Shown piece after piece: positions 34,740-42,312 of a stretch of DNA of 64,000 nucleotides. The stretch spans positions 58,912-122,911 of the forward strand of contig JABABU010000037.1 of assembly GCA_014238065.1 (NCBI GenBank). The letters are read 5' to 3'. Below the pieces are notes generated by a model that did no database searches, was not told the DNA's origin, and worked only from the letters and a program-made list of their open reading frames with translations. The stretch comes from Actinomycetota bacterium. Its GTDB lineage: Bacteria; Actinomycetota; Acidimicrobiia; Acidimicrobiales; Poriferisodalaceae. A program made the translations under genes and the position numbers. Numbering within the stretch: the stretch's first letter is position 1; the number at the start of each line of letters is the position of its first letter.

Positions 34740-35225
34740 GTGGAGCACCACATGGACAAGCCAGCTGACGCCATCGTGTATCTGGATGCGTCGATCGACA
34801 TCAGTGCCTCGCCTGACGCCGTGTACGACGTCGTTACCGACATTTCACGGGTGGGGGAGTGGAGTCCGGAAGCCACGGGAGGGCGCTGGATTGACGACGG
34901 AACCGGCAAGGTCGGGGATTGGTTCTCCGGTGACAATTCGGCTGGTGGCCGCGAGTGGACGCGAGAGTGCGAGGTGATGGCTGCCGAACGCGGGCGCGAT
35001 TTCACGTTCGTGGTCGGGGGCGCCGAGAACAACCGAACGTGGTGGTCCTACGAGATGGCGCCCTCCGATTCCGGCACGACGCTGACCGAGAAGTGGTGGG
35101 TCGTCGAGAAGCCGCCGATCTGGCTCGATCGCTCGGAAGAGGACTTCCAGCAACGGGTCGCATTCACCCTTGATTCGATCCTCCAGACCCTCGACGGAAT
35201 CAAGGCCGCAGCCGAGGGCGGCTGA
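34740..35225 (+). CDS. SRPBCC/polyketide-cyclase-type protein
   Basis: A 161-residue START-like (helix-grip) protein. The pattern IDISASPDAVYDVVTDISRVGEWSPEATGG is the family opening, and FTFVVGGAENNRTWWSYEM with GTTLTEKWWVVEK forms the central strands. SRPBCC proteins bind hydrophobic small molecules (lipids, polyketides, aromatic acids); the ligand is unknown. ATG at 34740 is the longest start; ATG at 34752 (MDKPAD) is nearly as good. The next gene starts right after its stop, so it is likely co-transcribed with the PhyH gene. Confidence 0.75.
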   Translation: MEHHMDKPADAIVYLDASIDISASPDAVYDVVTDISRVGEWSPEATGGRWIDDGTGKVGDWFSGDNSAGGREWTRECEVMAAERGRDFTFVVGGAENNRTWWSYEMAPSDSGTTLTEKWWVVEKPPIWLDRSEEDFQQRVAFTLDSILQTLDGIKAAAEGG

Positions 35226-35243
35226 GTGACGCGAAAGGAAGCG

Positions 35244-36077
35244 ATGAACATGGCGCCGACATTGGAACGAATCGACGGGACGGATTCTGACGCCCATGAG
35301 CTGGCTGCAGTGTTGCAGCGTGCTGGTGCTGTCATCGTCGAGAACGCAATCGACCCTGACGATCTCGCTCGGATGAACGCCGAGCTGGACAGCGTCGTTG
35401 CGTCGACAGAGCCGGGCCTGAGGAATCCCTCGCATGACCGAATGGTGGACTTCTACGGGAAATCGACCATTCGGCTCGATGGCATGCCTGGTCGATCTGC
35501 GGGGTTCGTCGAGTTGATGTTGAACCCGTTGTTGTGTGGTGTCGCCGACACTCTCTTGCTCCCGAACTGCGACGACTATCTCTTCAACACCGGACAACTG
35601 ATCCAGATCGGTCCTGGCGAAACACCCCAGTTCTTGCATCGAGATGAGGACGCTTGGGGTTTCTACAAAGCCCCGAAGCCGTTGCTCGAGGTCGAGGCGA
35701 TGTTCGCGCTGACCGACTTCACGATCGACAACGGAGCGACACAAGTCGTGCCCGGTTCGCATCTCTGGCCGGCCGAGCGACAGCCGCAATCCGACGAGAT
35801 TGGACGGGCTGAGATGTCTGCAGGGTCAGCCCTGTTCTACCTCGGCTCAACCATCCACGGCGGCGGCGAGAACCTCACCGAGGACGAGTGGCGGCGAGGC
35901 CTTTTTCTCGGGTACGTCGTCGGCTGGCTTCGGGCAGAAGAGAACTCCTTCCTGACCGTGCCGATCGAGAAAGTCAAGACCATGCCGACGAGAGTTCAAG
36001 AGCTGCTCGGCTACAAAGCGCACATTGGAATCGGGGTAGTCGATGTCGGCAGCCCGATGGTCATGCTGGCCGACTAG
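35244..36077 (+). CDS. Phytanoyl-CoA dioxygenase (PhyH)-family protein
   Basis: A Fe(II)/2-oxoglutarate oxygenase of about 277 residues. Metal ligands are seen in FLHRDEDAW (His132, Asp134) and in STIHGGGENLTEDEWRRG (His205), with the 2-oxoglutarate Arg shortly after (about 217-218). The N-terminal half (LQRAGAVIVENAI, DLARMNAELDSV) is typical for PhyH proteins from actinobacteria that hydroxylate acyl-CoA, betaines or ectoine-like compounds. ATG 35244 is preceded by AAAGGA at 5-6 nt, whereas GTG at 35226 touches the previous stop and lacks a site. It sits between SRPBCC and P450 genes, giving three possible lipid or xenobiotic-modifying genes in a row. Confidence 0.83.
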   Translation: MNMAPTLERIDGTDSDAHELAAVLQRAGAVIVENAIDPDDLARMNAELDSVVASTEPGLRNPSHDRMVDFYGKSTIRLDGMPGRSAGFVELMLNPLLCGVADTLLLPNCDDYLFNTGQLIQIGPGETPQFLHRDEDAWGFYKAPKPLLEVEAMFALTDFTIDNGATQVVPGSHLWPAERQPQSDEIGRAEMSAGSALFYLGSTIHGGGENLTEDEWRRGLFLGYVVGWLRAEENSFLTVPIEKVKTMPTRVQELLGYKAHIGIGVVDVGSPMVMLAD

Positions 36078-36255
36078 TGACTCGGCCTTTCTGCGTGTGG
36101 ACAATGCAAGAGATGGCACCCGATGGTGGCACCGCGCAGGGCTGCCAAGAACGCTGAGCCATCGGTTCGCCGGACGACGGTTTTCGACCCGCGCCACTAG
36201 ATTGACTACGCCAGCCGGGGTACGGCGATGCGGTTCGACTTCACGAAGTCGACAA

Positions 36256-36272
36256 GGAGGTTCGACTCCTCC
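36256..36272 (+). other. Stem-loop over the ribosome binding site of the P450 gene
   Basis: GGAGG (36256-36260) and CCTCC (36268-36272) pair around TTCGACT, so the only good ribosome binding site upstream of the P450 could be sequestered. The sequence also equals the consensus of a tRNA T-arm; see findings. Confidence 0.4.
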
Positions 36273-36274
36273 CG

Positions 36275-37441
36275 TTGGCACAAGTGACCGAGCCCAGCCG
36301 AGCCCCGAAGTTCGACTTCGACTTCCACGGGGCTGCGCTGGACAGCGTTTTCGACGACTACGACGAGATGCTTCGCGAATGTCCCGTGTCGTGGAGCGAC
36401 CGCTACGGCGGGTTCTGGACTCTGAGCCGCTACGACGACATTCACGCCGCGGAACACGATTGGGAGACCTTCTCGGTTGCCCCCTCGATGATCTTGCCGA
36501 CGTTCGGCACGGACCGACCGCTGATCCCGCTCGACATCGACCCGCCTGCGCTCACTCCGTACCGGCAGCTTCTCTTGCCGTTCTTCACGGCAACGAAGAT
36601 GGATGCGCTGATCCCGCGCACCCGTCAGGTTGCTCGCGAGTTGCTCGGCGACTTCGAAGGCCAAGACATCGTTGATGTGTCGGCATTCTGCCGGCTGTTG
36701 CCGGCGATGGTGTTCGGTGAGTACTGCGGTTTCCCGATGGACGACGCCGCCCAGTTCGACCAGTGGGTCGAGGACATCGTCTTCGCAAGGACCGATGACG
36801 AGGCTGTGGCGCGGGCGGCCGCCGACGATGTGTACGACTACTTCCGCGGCCTCATAGCGGCGCGCCGACGCGACCCGGGCACCGATCTCATTTCGGCCCT
36901 TCTGGCTGCTGATCATGCCGGACAACCGCTCGATGACGAGGAGATGCTCGACATCAGTTATTTGCTGTTCGTGGCTGGTCTGGAGACCACTGCCGGGACC
37001 ATCCGGGCTGGGCTCTGGTACCTCGGCCAACACGCCGACGAGTTGGCCGCCGTCGCCAAAGATGCTTCGTTGATCCCGGCCGCGACCGAAGAATTTCTTC
37101 GAGTGTTGTCACCGGTTCAGGCCATGGCGCGGACCTTGAAACGCGATGTGGAGATCGACAACATCACCATGCGAGAAGGGGAGAGAGTTGTGTTGGCCTT
37201 CGGAGCCGCGAACCGCGATCCTGACCATTTCGCGTGCCCGCACGAGGTCCAGCTCGACCGCGCCCCGAACCGTCATATCTCCTTCGGCATAGGCGCACAT
37301 CGTTGCCTCGGAAGCAACCTCGCCAGGCGCGAGGTCAATACGGCGCTCCAGGAGTTCCTCGGACGTTTCCCGCGGTTCGAGCTGGCAGAACCAGCGCCAT
37401 GGCACGGCATCGGACCGCTGCGAATCCGCTTGCTCCCATGA
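36275..37441 (+). CDS. Cytochrome P450
   Basis: A soluble bacterial P450 of 388 residues. The haem ligand Cys (about residue 344) lies in FGIGAHRCLGSNLARREV; the I-helix has LLFVAGLETTAGTIRAGLWYL with the acid-Thr pair, and the K-helix E-x-x-R is visible in EEFLRVLSPVQAMAR. No membrane anchor. Bacterial P450s of this kind hydroxylate fatty acids, steroids, terpenoids or xenobiotics using ferredoxin; no ferredoxin gene is adjacent. Start choice is uncertain: TTG at 36275 and GTG at 36284 both lie farther than normal from AAGGAGG (36254-36260), which is itself inside a hairpin. Confidence 0.88.
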   Translation: MAQVTEPSRAPKFDFDFHGAALDSVFDDYDEMLRECPVSWSDRYGGFWTLSRYDDIHAAEHDWETFSVAPSMILPTFGTDRPLIPLDIDPPALTPYRQLLLPFFTATKMDALIPRTRQVARELLGDFEGQDIVDVSAFCRLLPAMVFGEYCGFPMDDAAQFDQWVEDIVFARTDDEAVARAAADDVYDYFRGLIAARRRDPGTDLISALLAADHAGQPLDDEEMLDISYLLFVAGLETTAGTIRAGLWYLGQHADELAAVAKDASLIPAATEEFLRVLSPVQAMARTLKRDVEIDNITMREGERVVLAFGAANRDPDHFACPHEVQLDRAPNRHISFGIGAHRCLGSNLARREVNTALQEFLGRFPRFELAEPAPWHGIGPLRIRLLP

Positions 37442-37475
37442 TGTCGCAGTGGGGCCGGGGAGCTGCCGGATTCGT

Positions 37476-38345
37476 TCAGGCGCGGTCTCTCGATTCCTTG
37501 AACCAGGCATCCTCGTCCGCGAACCGGGCAGAGCTCCAGCTGAGGGCTGCCTTCAGACCGTCACGGTCGCGGATGGCGTGAAACTCATCGATCTCAGGTG
37601 ACGATCCTGGACTGTTGAGAGCGATGACTTCGAGCTCCATCGATCGCTCGATCACCTGACGGACACCCATCAATTCGTACGACATGTTGATGAGCTTCTT
37701 GTTGTAGCGAATCGTCGGCTCCGGGAGCTTTGCGATGGTCTCGGCCTTGCGCCGAACGAAGGCGTCGATCTCGTCTTCGTGTACGACGTCATTGACGAGG
37801 TCGAGCCGCTTGGCTTCGACCGCGTCGATGAGATTGCCGGTGTACAGCAGTTCGCGCGCCTTGGTCATCCCCACCACCCACGGCCAGACTGCTGGAATGT
37901 ACGGACCACCGGTTCGGATTTCTGGCGCCCCGAACTTCGCATCTTCGGTACAGATCCGCAGGTCGCAGAACGTGGCCGTCGCAAGAGCACCCGCAATGCA
38001 GAAACCGTGGATCTGGGCGATGATCGGCTTCGGGTTGTTCCAGAAGACGTCCCACCAGCCTGAGGCGCTGAATCCCTTGCTGTCGAGGAATTTCTGCCGC
38101 ATTTCGACAGGACCGTCTTCGCTGCCGCCCGTGATGTCGAACCCGGCGCTGAAGGCGCGCCCGGATGCACGCAGGACGATCACCCGAATCTCGGGCGAGT
38201 TCCAGCCTGCGTCGTCGAGCGCTTCGCGCACGTCGAGTTGCAGGTCGTCGGACAGCGCGTTCAACTTCTCGGGCCGATTGAGCGTGACGTAGGCGACCGG
38301 GCCGTCCTTCTCGTAAAGAATCGTGTCGTAGGATGCGGTTGGCAT
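37476..38345 (-). CDS. Enoyl-CoA hydratase/isomerase (crotonase) family
   Basis: A 289-residue crotonase-fold enzyme. It shows VAYVTLNRPEKLNALS, the oxyanion-hole segments VLRASGRAFSAGFDITGG and IHGFCIAGALATATFCDLRIC, and the C-terminal trimerisation region. In the catalytic loop, GAPEIRTGGPYIPAVWPWVVG has a Glu in one of the usual positions. The acyl-CoA is not predictable. It faces the P450 gene tail to tail. Confidence 0.83.
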   Translation of the reverse strand: MPTASYDTILYEKDGPVAYVTLNRPEKLNALSDDLQLDVREALDDAGWNSPEIRVIVLRASGRAFSAGFDITGGSEDGPVEMRQKFLDSKGFSASGWWDVFWNNPKPIIAQIHGFCIAGALATATFCDLRICTEDAKFGAPEIRTGGPYIPAVWPWVVGMTKARELLYTGNLIDAVEAKRLDLVNDVVHEDEIDAFVRRKAETIAKLPEPTIRYNKKLINMSYELMGVRQVIERSMELEVIALNSPGSSPEIDEFHAIRDRDGLKAALSWSSARFADEDAWFKESRDRA

Positions 38346-38377
38346 GGTTGGATCGTAGTTGCCGGTGATTCGACGGT

Positions 38378-38539
38378 TCAGGTACGGACGGGTCTGATGG
38401 CATCGACCATTGCGCCGAGGAACGGTCGGTGGGTTTGTCGCTCACTCCAAGAGCTGAACTCGACTGTTCCATCGGGACCGACGACGAAGTCTTCTCCGAG
38501 CTGGCCTGGCTGTCGTGGCCCGATGAGCCACGTACCTAG
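38378..38539 (-). pseudogene. AhpC/TSA (peroxiredoxin-like) C-terminal relic
   Basis: About 54 codons read PGQLGEDFVVGPDGTVEFSSW...LGAMVDAIRP, which is the C-terminal end of AhpC/TSA-type antioxidant proteins (PF13911-like). There is no start codon in the fragment and no active-site half upstream; it begins two codons after the stop of the OsmC reading frame and stays in that frame. It is best read as the remnant of a deleted gene that once stood next to OsmC. Confidence 0.5.
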
Positions 38540-38953
38540 TCAGATGACGGTGGTGGTGACGTTGTTCGGGGTCGCGACCGCGACCGACCGGTAGATCGGT
38601 CAACGGCCTTTCCAGCTCTCGGTGAGTCGCTCGGCCTCGGGCAGAGCGAGCCCTTCGTAGGCGAAGGCCACATCGATCCGGTCGTAGTCGTATGGCTTTT
38701 CAGGAACCCGGTGGGACGAGACTTCGACGGACAACGGCCCGAGTGCTACCTGGTCCTCGGCTGCAATGCTCTGGACGAGCGTCACCGCGCACGACGACAG
38801 GCCGGCGAGAAACGACTCGCCTGTGGAGATCGCTTCGCCGGGTCCGCTCGGTGAGTCGATCACCCAGTGGTTGTTCCGGGCGGAGTTGATCACTCGGCCC
38901 TTGGTCGCTGTGCTGACCGAGGTCACCCTGGTGACGGTGTTGGCTGCAGCCAT
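38540..38953 (-). CDS. OsmC-family thiol peroxidase-like protein, candidate selenoprotein (TGA = Sec118)
   Basis: OsmC/Ohr proteins reduce organic hydroperoxides with two conserved cysteines. Conventional translation stops at a TGA (38602-38600) after 117 residues, ending LTESWKGR. The bases after it continue PIYRSVAVATPNNVTTTVI and stop at 38540-38542, giving 137 residues, the normal family length. In many OsmC proteins this C-terminal segment reads C-P-I/V-Y..., so the TGA replaces the second Cys. The first conserved Cys is Cys55 (FLAGLSSCAV). A hairpin just downstream fits bacterial SECIS rules. GGAGGAGG lies 7 nt before the ATG. Selenocysteine is inferred; a nonsense mutation would give the same sequence. 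Confidence 0.55.
38570..38585 (-). promoter_or_regulatory. Candidate bSECIS hairpin downstream of the OsmC TGA
   Basis: On the mRNA strand, GGUCGC (38585-38580), loop GGUC (38579-38576) and GCGACC (38575-38570) form a 6-bp stem with a 4-nt loop that starts with GG. The loop begins 20 nt after the UGA. Known bacterial SECIS elements have a small apical loop with a G in its first two bases, 16-37 nt from the UGA. A competing hairpin, GACCGA/UCGGUC, overlaps, and the region is low in complexity, so chance pairing is possible. Confidence 0.45.
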
Positions 38954-39186
38954 CGAAGTCCTCCTCCGGTCAGGCTCGACGTGATGCCGGCCCGAGGGAC
39001 GAGATCCTAGGCTGCACCGCCGACGCAGCAAACGGTTACCTCATCTGCCACGCAGCAGCGCTGAAAAACATCGAAAACGCTGGACAACCAAGTGTCGTGG
39101 CCGTGGAACGGCAGACGGTGGGCCGTGTTGATCGCCGAGGTGTCGTCACGAGGAACAAACTCATAAATCGAGGGACATGCAGATTG
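38954..39186. other. Intergenic region between osmC and ssrA
   Basis: Nothing recognisable apart from the ribosome binding site of osmC at its left edge (38960-38968). No ORF, terminator T-run or RNA gene seen. Confidence 0.4.
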
Positions 39187-39542
39187 TGGAGGTGGCGGGA
39201 ATTGAACCCGCGTCCTTCAACGCATCAATGAGTCTTCTCCGAGCGCAGCCGACGAAGGATTGTCGGGAACCTGCCTGGCGTCGGCGCCGAACTGATTCCT
39301 TAGCTGATGAAGAGTCCCCGGCGGCGTACCAGCACCGCTACCGAGCAAGTCCTACTTCATGAAGGCCACCGGCGTCCGTAGGACTGGGGCGCCGGGGCCG
39401 TTACTCACCGCTTACGCGGCGAGCGCCAGGTCTTCGTTTGAAGTGTTGGCGTTTGTGTTTGGTTCCGGCTCTTTAACGTGGATCCGGAGACCACGGCTCG
39501 CTTCTCTCACATCATCCGTCAAAGTCGAAACCGATCACCCCC
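39187..39542 (-). ncRNA. ssrA: Transfer-messenger RNA (tmRNA)
   Basis: tmRNA rescues stalled ribosomes by adding a degradation tag. On the minus strand the 5' end GGGGGTGATCGGTTTCGACT is the tRNA-like domain start; the 3' end has the T-arm (GCGGG-TTCAATT-CCCGC) and acceptor CACCTCC with discriminator A at 39187. The 7-bp acceptor pairs with one G-U. The mRNA part has resume codon GCC at 39450-39448 and reads ANTSNEDLALAA then TAA (39414-39412); the ALAA ending is typical. The mature CCA is not encoded (CAA follows). TACACT at 39561-39556 is a candidate -10 ahead of a short leader. Confidence 0.95.
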
Positions 39543-39609
39543 TGGATGACTCACCAGTGTAGGGCTCAACGCGGCAGCAACTCCGGAGATTTCAATGTCG
39601 ACGGCAGGT

Positions 39610-39648
39610 GTGACGGTGTCAGAAAGCCTCACACATGGACACTGTCAC
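39610..39648 (-). terminator. Candidate smpB stem-loop (terminator-like)
   Basis: GTGACAGTGTC (39648-39638 on the minus strand) pairs with GACACCGTCAC (39620-39610) over 11 bases with one mismatch and a 17-nt loop, 18 bases downstream of the smpB stop. No U-run follows, so it is not a strong intrinsic terminator. Confidence 0.4.
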
Positions 39649-39666
39649 TTTCCACGGGGCATTGCG

Positions 39667-40155
39667 TCAGCGGCTGTAGCGCCTCATTGCGCGCTGGGCT
39701 TCTAGGTCAGACTCTCGTTTCGCGATCGCGTTTCGCTTGTCGTACATCTTGCGACCCTTACCCAACGCGATCTCGATCTTTGCTCGCCCGTCTTTGAAGT
39801 AGATCTGTAGCGGTATGAGCGAGAGGCGTTCCTGATCGACTCTGGCGCGGATGCGATTGATCTCGGATCGGTGCATCAGCAGCTTGCGTTTGCGCTCGGG
39901 AAGGTGGCCACTGTGGGCTGAGGAGTGGAGCCACGGCGAGATCGTGACGTTGAACAGCCACATCTCGTTGCGTTCGACGCGAGCAAAGCCATCGACGAGC
40001 TGGACATTCGCCTCACGGAGCGACTTCACCTCGCTGCCGGTGAGCACCAACCCGCACTCGTAGGTATCGAGGATGTCGTAGTCCCTGCGAGCGCGCCGAT
40101 TCGAAGCGACCACGACGTTTCCATCGGACGTCTTCGGTCCACCCTTCTTGGCCAT
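39667..40155 (-). CDS. smpB: SsrA-binding protein SmpB
   Basis: SmpB binds the tRNA-like domain of tmRNA and brings it to stalled ribosomes. The 162-residue protein starts MAKKGGPK, has NRRARRDYDILDTYECGLVLTGSEVKSLREANVQL, the block SPWLHSSAHSGHLPERKRKLLMHRSEI and the basic tail KMYDKRNAIAKRESDLEAQRAMRRYSR, all canonical. The start is ATG 40155; TACCCT lies 8 nt upstream on the minus strand with no clear ribosome binding site, so the mRNA may be leaderless. The ssrA gene follows 125 bases downstream in the same direction, the usual functional pairing. Confidence 0.97.
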   Translation of the reverse strand: MAKKGGPKTSDGNVVVASNRRARRDYDILDTYECGLVLTGSEVKSLREANVQLVDGFARVERNEMWLFNVTISPWLHSSAHSGHLPERKRKLLMHRSEINRIRARVDQERLSLIPLQIYFKDGRAKIEIALGKGRKMYDKRNAIAKRESDLEAQRAMRRYSR

Positions 40156-40279
40156 CGCTCGGGAGGGTACCGGCTCCACCGCGTCGAAAAGAGTGCCATT
40201 TCCGCTTGAGGTGAACCGAGCCGGTCGGGACCGATGGCCCGCCGACATTTCCCAGCATCCCAGCCCAGGGAACCCACCG

Positions 40280-40329
40280 CCAGACCCAACTGGCGAAGGC
40301 TCCACCACTGCCCTGCCGGTTGGGTCTGG
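40280..40329. other. Strong 15-bp stem-loop in the smpB/TetR intergenic region
   Basis: CCAGACCCAACTGGC (40280-40294) pairs with GCCGGTTGGGTCTGG (40315-40329) over 15 bases (one T-G pair) around a 20-nt loop. The surrounding 369-bp gap between smpB and the TetR gene has no ORF. No T-run on either side; could be an RNA structure, a small mobile relic or a regulatory hairpin. Confidence 0.45.
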
Positions 40330-40419
40330 AAAGCAGCTGTGATTCGTTGCGAGATGGTTAACCGGCCGCAACGTCATAGCCACCGCTTGTTGAACAACAT
40401 AGACAATACACGTAATACA

Positions 40420-40457
40420 GTCAACTCAATTGACGGGCTATGTGAATCATGTATGAC
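40420..40457 (+). promoter_or_regulatory. Promoter and operator candidate of the double TetR gene
   Basis: TTGACG (40430-40435) and TATGAC (40452-40457) with a 16-bp spacer resemble a sigma-70-type promoter. GTCAA (40420-40424) and TTGAC (40430-40434) form an inverted repeat over the -35 box, which could be an autorepressor site. Confidence 0.45.
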
Positions 40458-40524
40458 GCTGAGCACTCCGCAGCTATCATGCGCCTGTAGCCACTGGTAG
40501 CGAAGTTGCGAAGCGAGGTAGCTG

Positions 40525-41958
40525 TTGACCGACATAGCGAGGCGCGACGAGCTCATCTCATCAGGCCTCGAAATCGTGCGTGAGTCGGGTGTTCAGACGC
40601 TCCTTCCCAGCTTCACGGTTCGTGAGCTCATCGATCGCGCCGACGGTGCGACGCGGTCGGCCTTCCAACACGCGTGGCCGCAGCGCAGCGACTTCGAGCA
40701 CGATGTGATGGAAGAGGTACTCGCGGCGCGCGCTCGGGTTGCACCGGCTTCGCTCACCAGCATTCCGAGGGCCATCGACCTGATCGAGACCGGTCCGGAC
40801 GTTCAACAGTTCACCCGTCTCGCCTACCTCAATGCCGACGGCCTTCCACAACGTAGAGATCTGCGCGACCGGATAGCCGCGACATGCCTGGCATCTGGAA
40901 ACGGCCAGTTGGCCAGGTTCGCTCTGCAATCCGAGATTGCTCGCCAAGCCAGAGCAGACGATCGATTGGTTTCCGTGCTTCGCATCAGCGGCGTTGCGTT
41001 TGGGCTCGAACCAGCCGAAGGTTTCACGTTTCTCGATCTGGCCCGTTGCCTCGGTGCATTGAACGCTGGCATGTTGATGCATCGCATCGCGCGGCCAGAT
41101 GGCCAGTTCACCGATTTCGTGTTCGGAGGCACGCCCGGCTGGTCCCTCGAGTCGGTGTGCGCGCACGCAATGGTTCGCCACTTCACCCGGCCTCTCGGGC
41201 TCGAATATGAGGTCCCGGCTTCGAGAAAGCCACATCCTTCCGAGGCGTCACGCCCAGCTGCCGAAGTGCCATCGCCGCGACGCATCCCAACGACGCGCTC
41301 TCGCCTGATCGATGCCGCGATCGAGATCGTCGACGAGCGTGGCATTTCGTGCGCACTCCCGAACTTCACTGTCGCCGACCTGCTCGGTCGGATGTCGTCT
41401 CCGCTCACTGAGGGCGCCTTTCATCACAATTGGCCGCGGAAGGTCGACTTTGAGAACGAGCTGCTGGTCGAACTGATCGATACGGAAGCTGTCCGAATCG
41501 CCACTGAAGCCGTCCGATTTTCCGAAGCGGCAGAAGCGCGCGCCCATGGCCTTGGCGTCGACCGTTTCTTGAAGGAAGAGTCCTTCCACACGGTCGCGAG
41601 AAACGCGTTGTCTCGGCCCTTCGACCCGACTTTCATGTACCTGGAGATGCTGGTCGCGGAGACTGCGGGGATGAAGGCGAAGGACAGAGTTCGTCAGAAC
41701 TTCGTCGACAGAAGCGAGATACTGACTGGGTCTTTTCTCGCCCTTGGTGAGCTGGCCAACCGGAAACCTTCTGCCGGGTTGCAGTGGGAACAATTGGTGT
41801 GGATCGCGATGGCCATGATCGATGGCATGCAGCTGCGACTCATCACAGAATCGAACGCAGACGAGATGTCGCTCGATCAGTTTGACCCTGGCGTGACACC
41901 ATCGCTGCTCGGGCATGTGTTCAACGCGATCTACTTGCATCTCACAGAGCCCTGCTAG
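40525..41958 (+). CDS. Internally duplicated TetR-like regulator
   Basis: A 477-residue protein made of two TetR/AcrR-like units. First HTH: about 8-60 (RRDELISSGLEIVRESGVQTLLPSFTVRELIDRADGATRSAFQHAWPQRSDF); second: about 255-310 (TRSRLIDAAIEIVDERGISCALPNFTVADLLGRMSSPLTEGAFHHNWPRKVDF). Both share the odd elements LPxFTV and HxWPxxxDF. Each is followed by a helical ligand-type region. TetR proteins are normally about 200 residues with one HTH and act as dimers; a covalent dimer could bind as a monomer. The start is a TTG (40525) with GAGG about 10 nt upstream. No target gene is obvious. Confidence 0.72.
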   Translation: MTDIARRDELISSGLEIVRESGVQTLLPSFTVRELIDRADGATRSAFQHAWPQRSDFEHDVMEEVLAARARVAPASLTSIPRAIDLIETGPDVQQFTRLAYLNADGLPQRRDLRDRIAATCLASGNGQLARFALQSEIARQARADDRLVSVLRISGVAFGLEPAEGFTFLDLARCLGALNAGMLMHRIARPDGQFTDFVFGGTPGWSLESVCAHAMVRHFTRPLGLEYEVPASRKPHPSEASRPAAEVPSPRRIPTTRSRLIDAAIEIVDERGISCALPNFTVADLLGRMSSPLTEGAFHHNWPRKVDFENELLVELIDTEAVRIATEAVRFSEAAEARAHGLGVDRFLKEESFHTVARNALSRPFDPTFMYLEMLVAETAGMKAKDRVRQNFVDRSEILTGSFLALGELANRKPSAGLQWEQLVWIAMAMIDGMQLRLITESNADEMSLDQFDPGVTPSLLGHVFNAIYLHLTEPC

Positions 41959-42312
41959 CAAGGTCCACAGGCAGCGCAGCCAAGGGTTGAGCAAGTACGT
42001 CCGTCGGGCGCAGCGGCGACTTGGGTTTTTGATGACCCGACGATCGGCACGCGACCCGAACGACGAGCAGCCCGCCGCTCCTATCTGTTCACAGTTATGG
42101 CCTGACTCGCCAACGCCAGATTTATCCCGGCCGATGTGACATCGACCGTGATGGTTCCGGAGCCCTGCTTGTTGCCATCCCGGCATCCAAGTCCCCTCGG
42201 CCGTGGCGAGGTCGCCGCCCAAAAGCGACTCGGGAGGCATGATGCTCGTGCTCAATGATCCTGGCGTCGTGTCCGAGATCTGGAACGAAATCGAGTGCGT
42301 TTCGTATGGCGG
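41959..42312. other. Intergenic gap
   Basis: Between the double TetR gene and the YihY/BrkB gene. No ORF with family character, RNA gene or clear terminator seen on either strand. Confidence 0.4.

Noticed and set aside
36210..36280. Selenocysteine tRNA (selC) to match the OsmC TGA, because the T-arm equals that of E. coli selC.
   Set aside because: The element is about 71 nt, lacks a TCA anticodon loop, a long variable arm and an 8-bp acceptor stem, so it is not selC.
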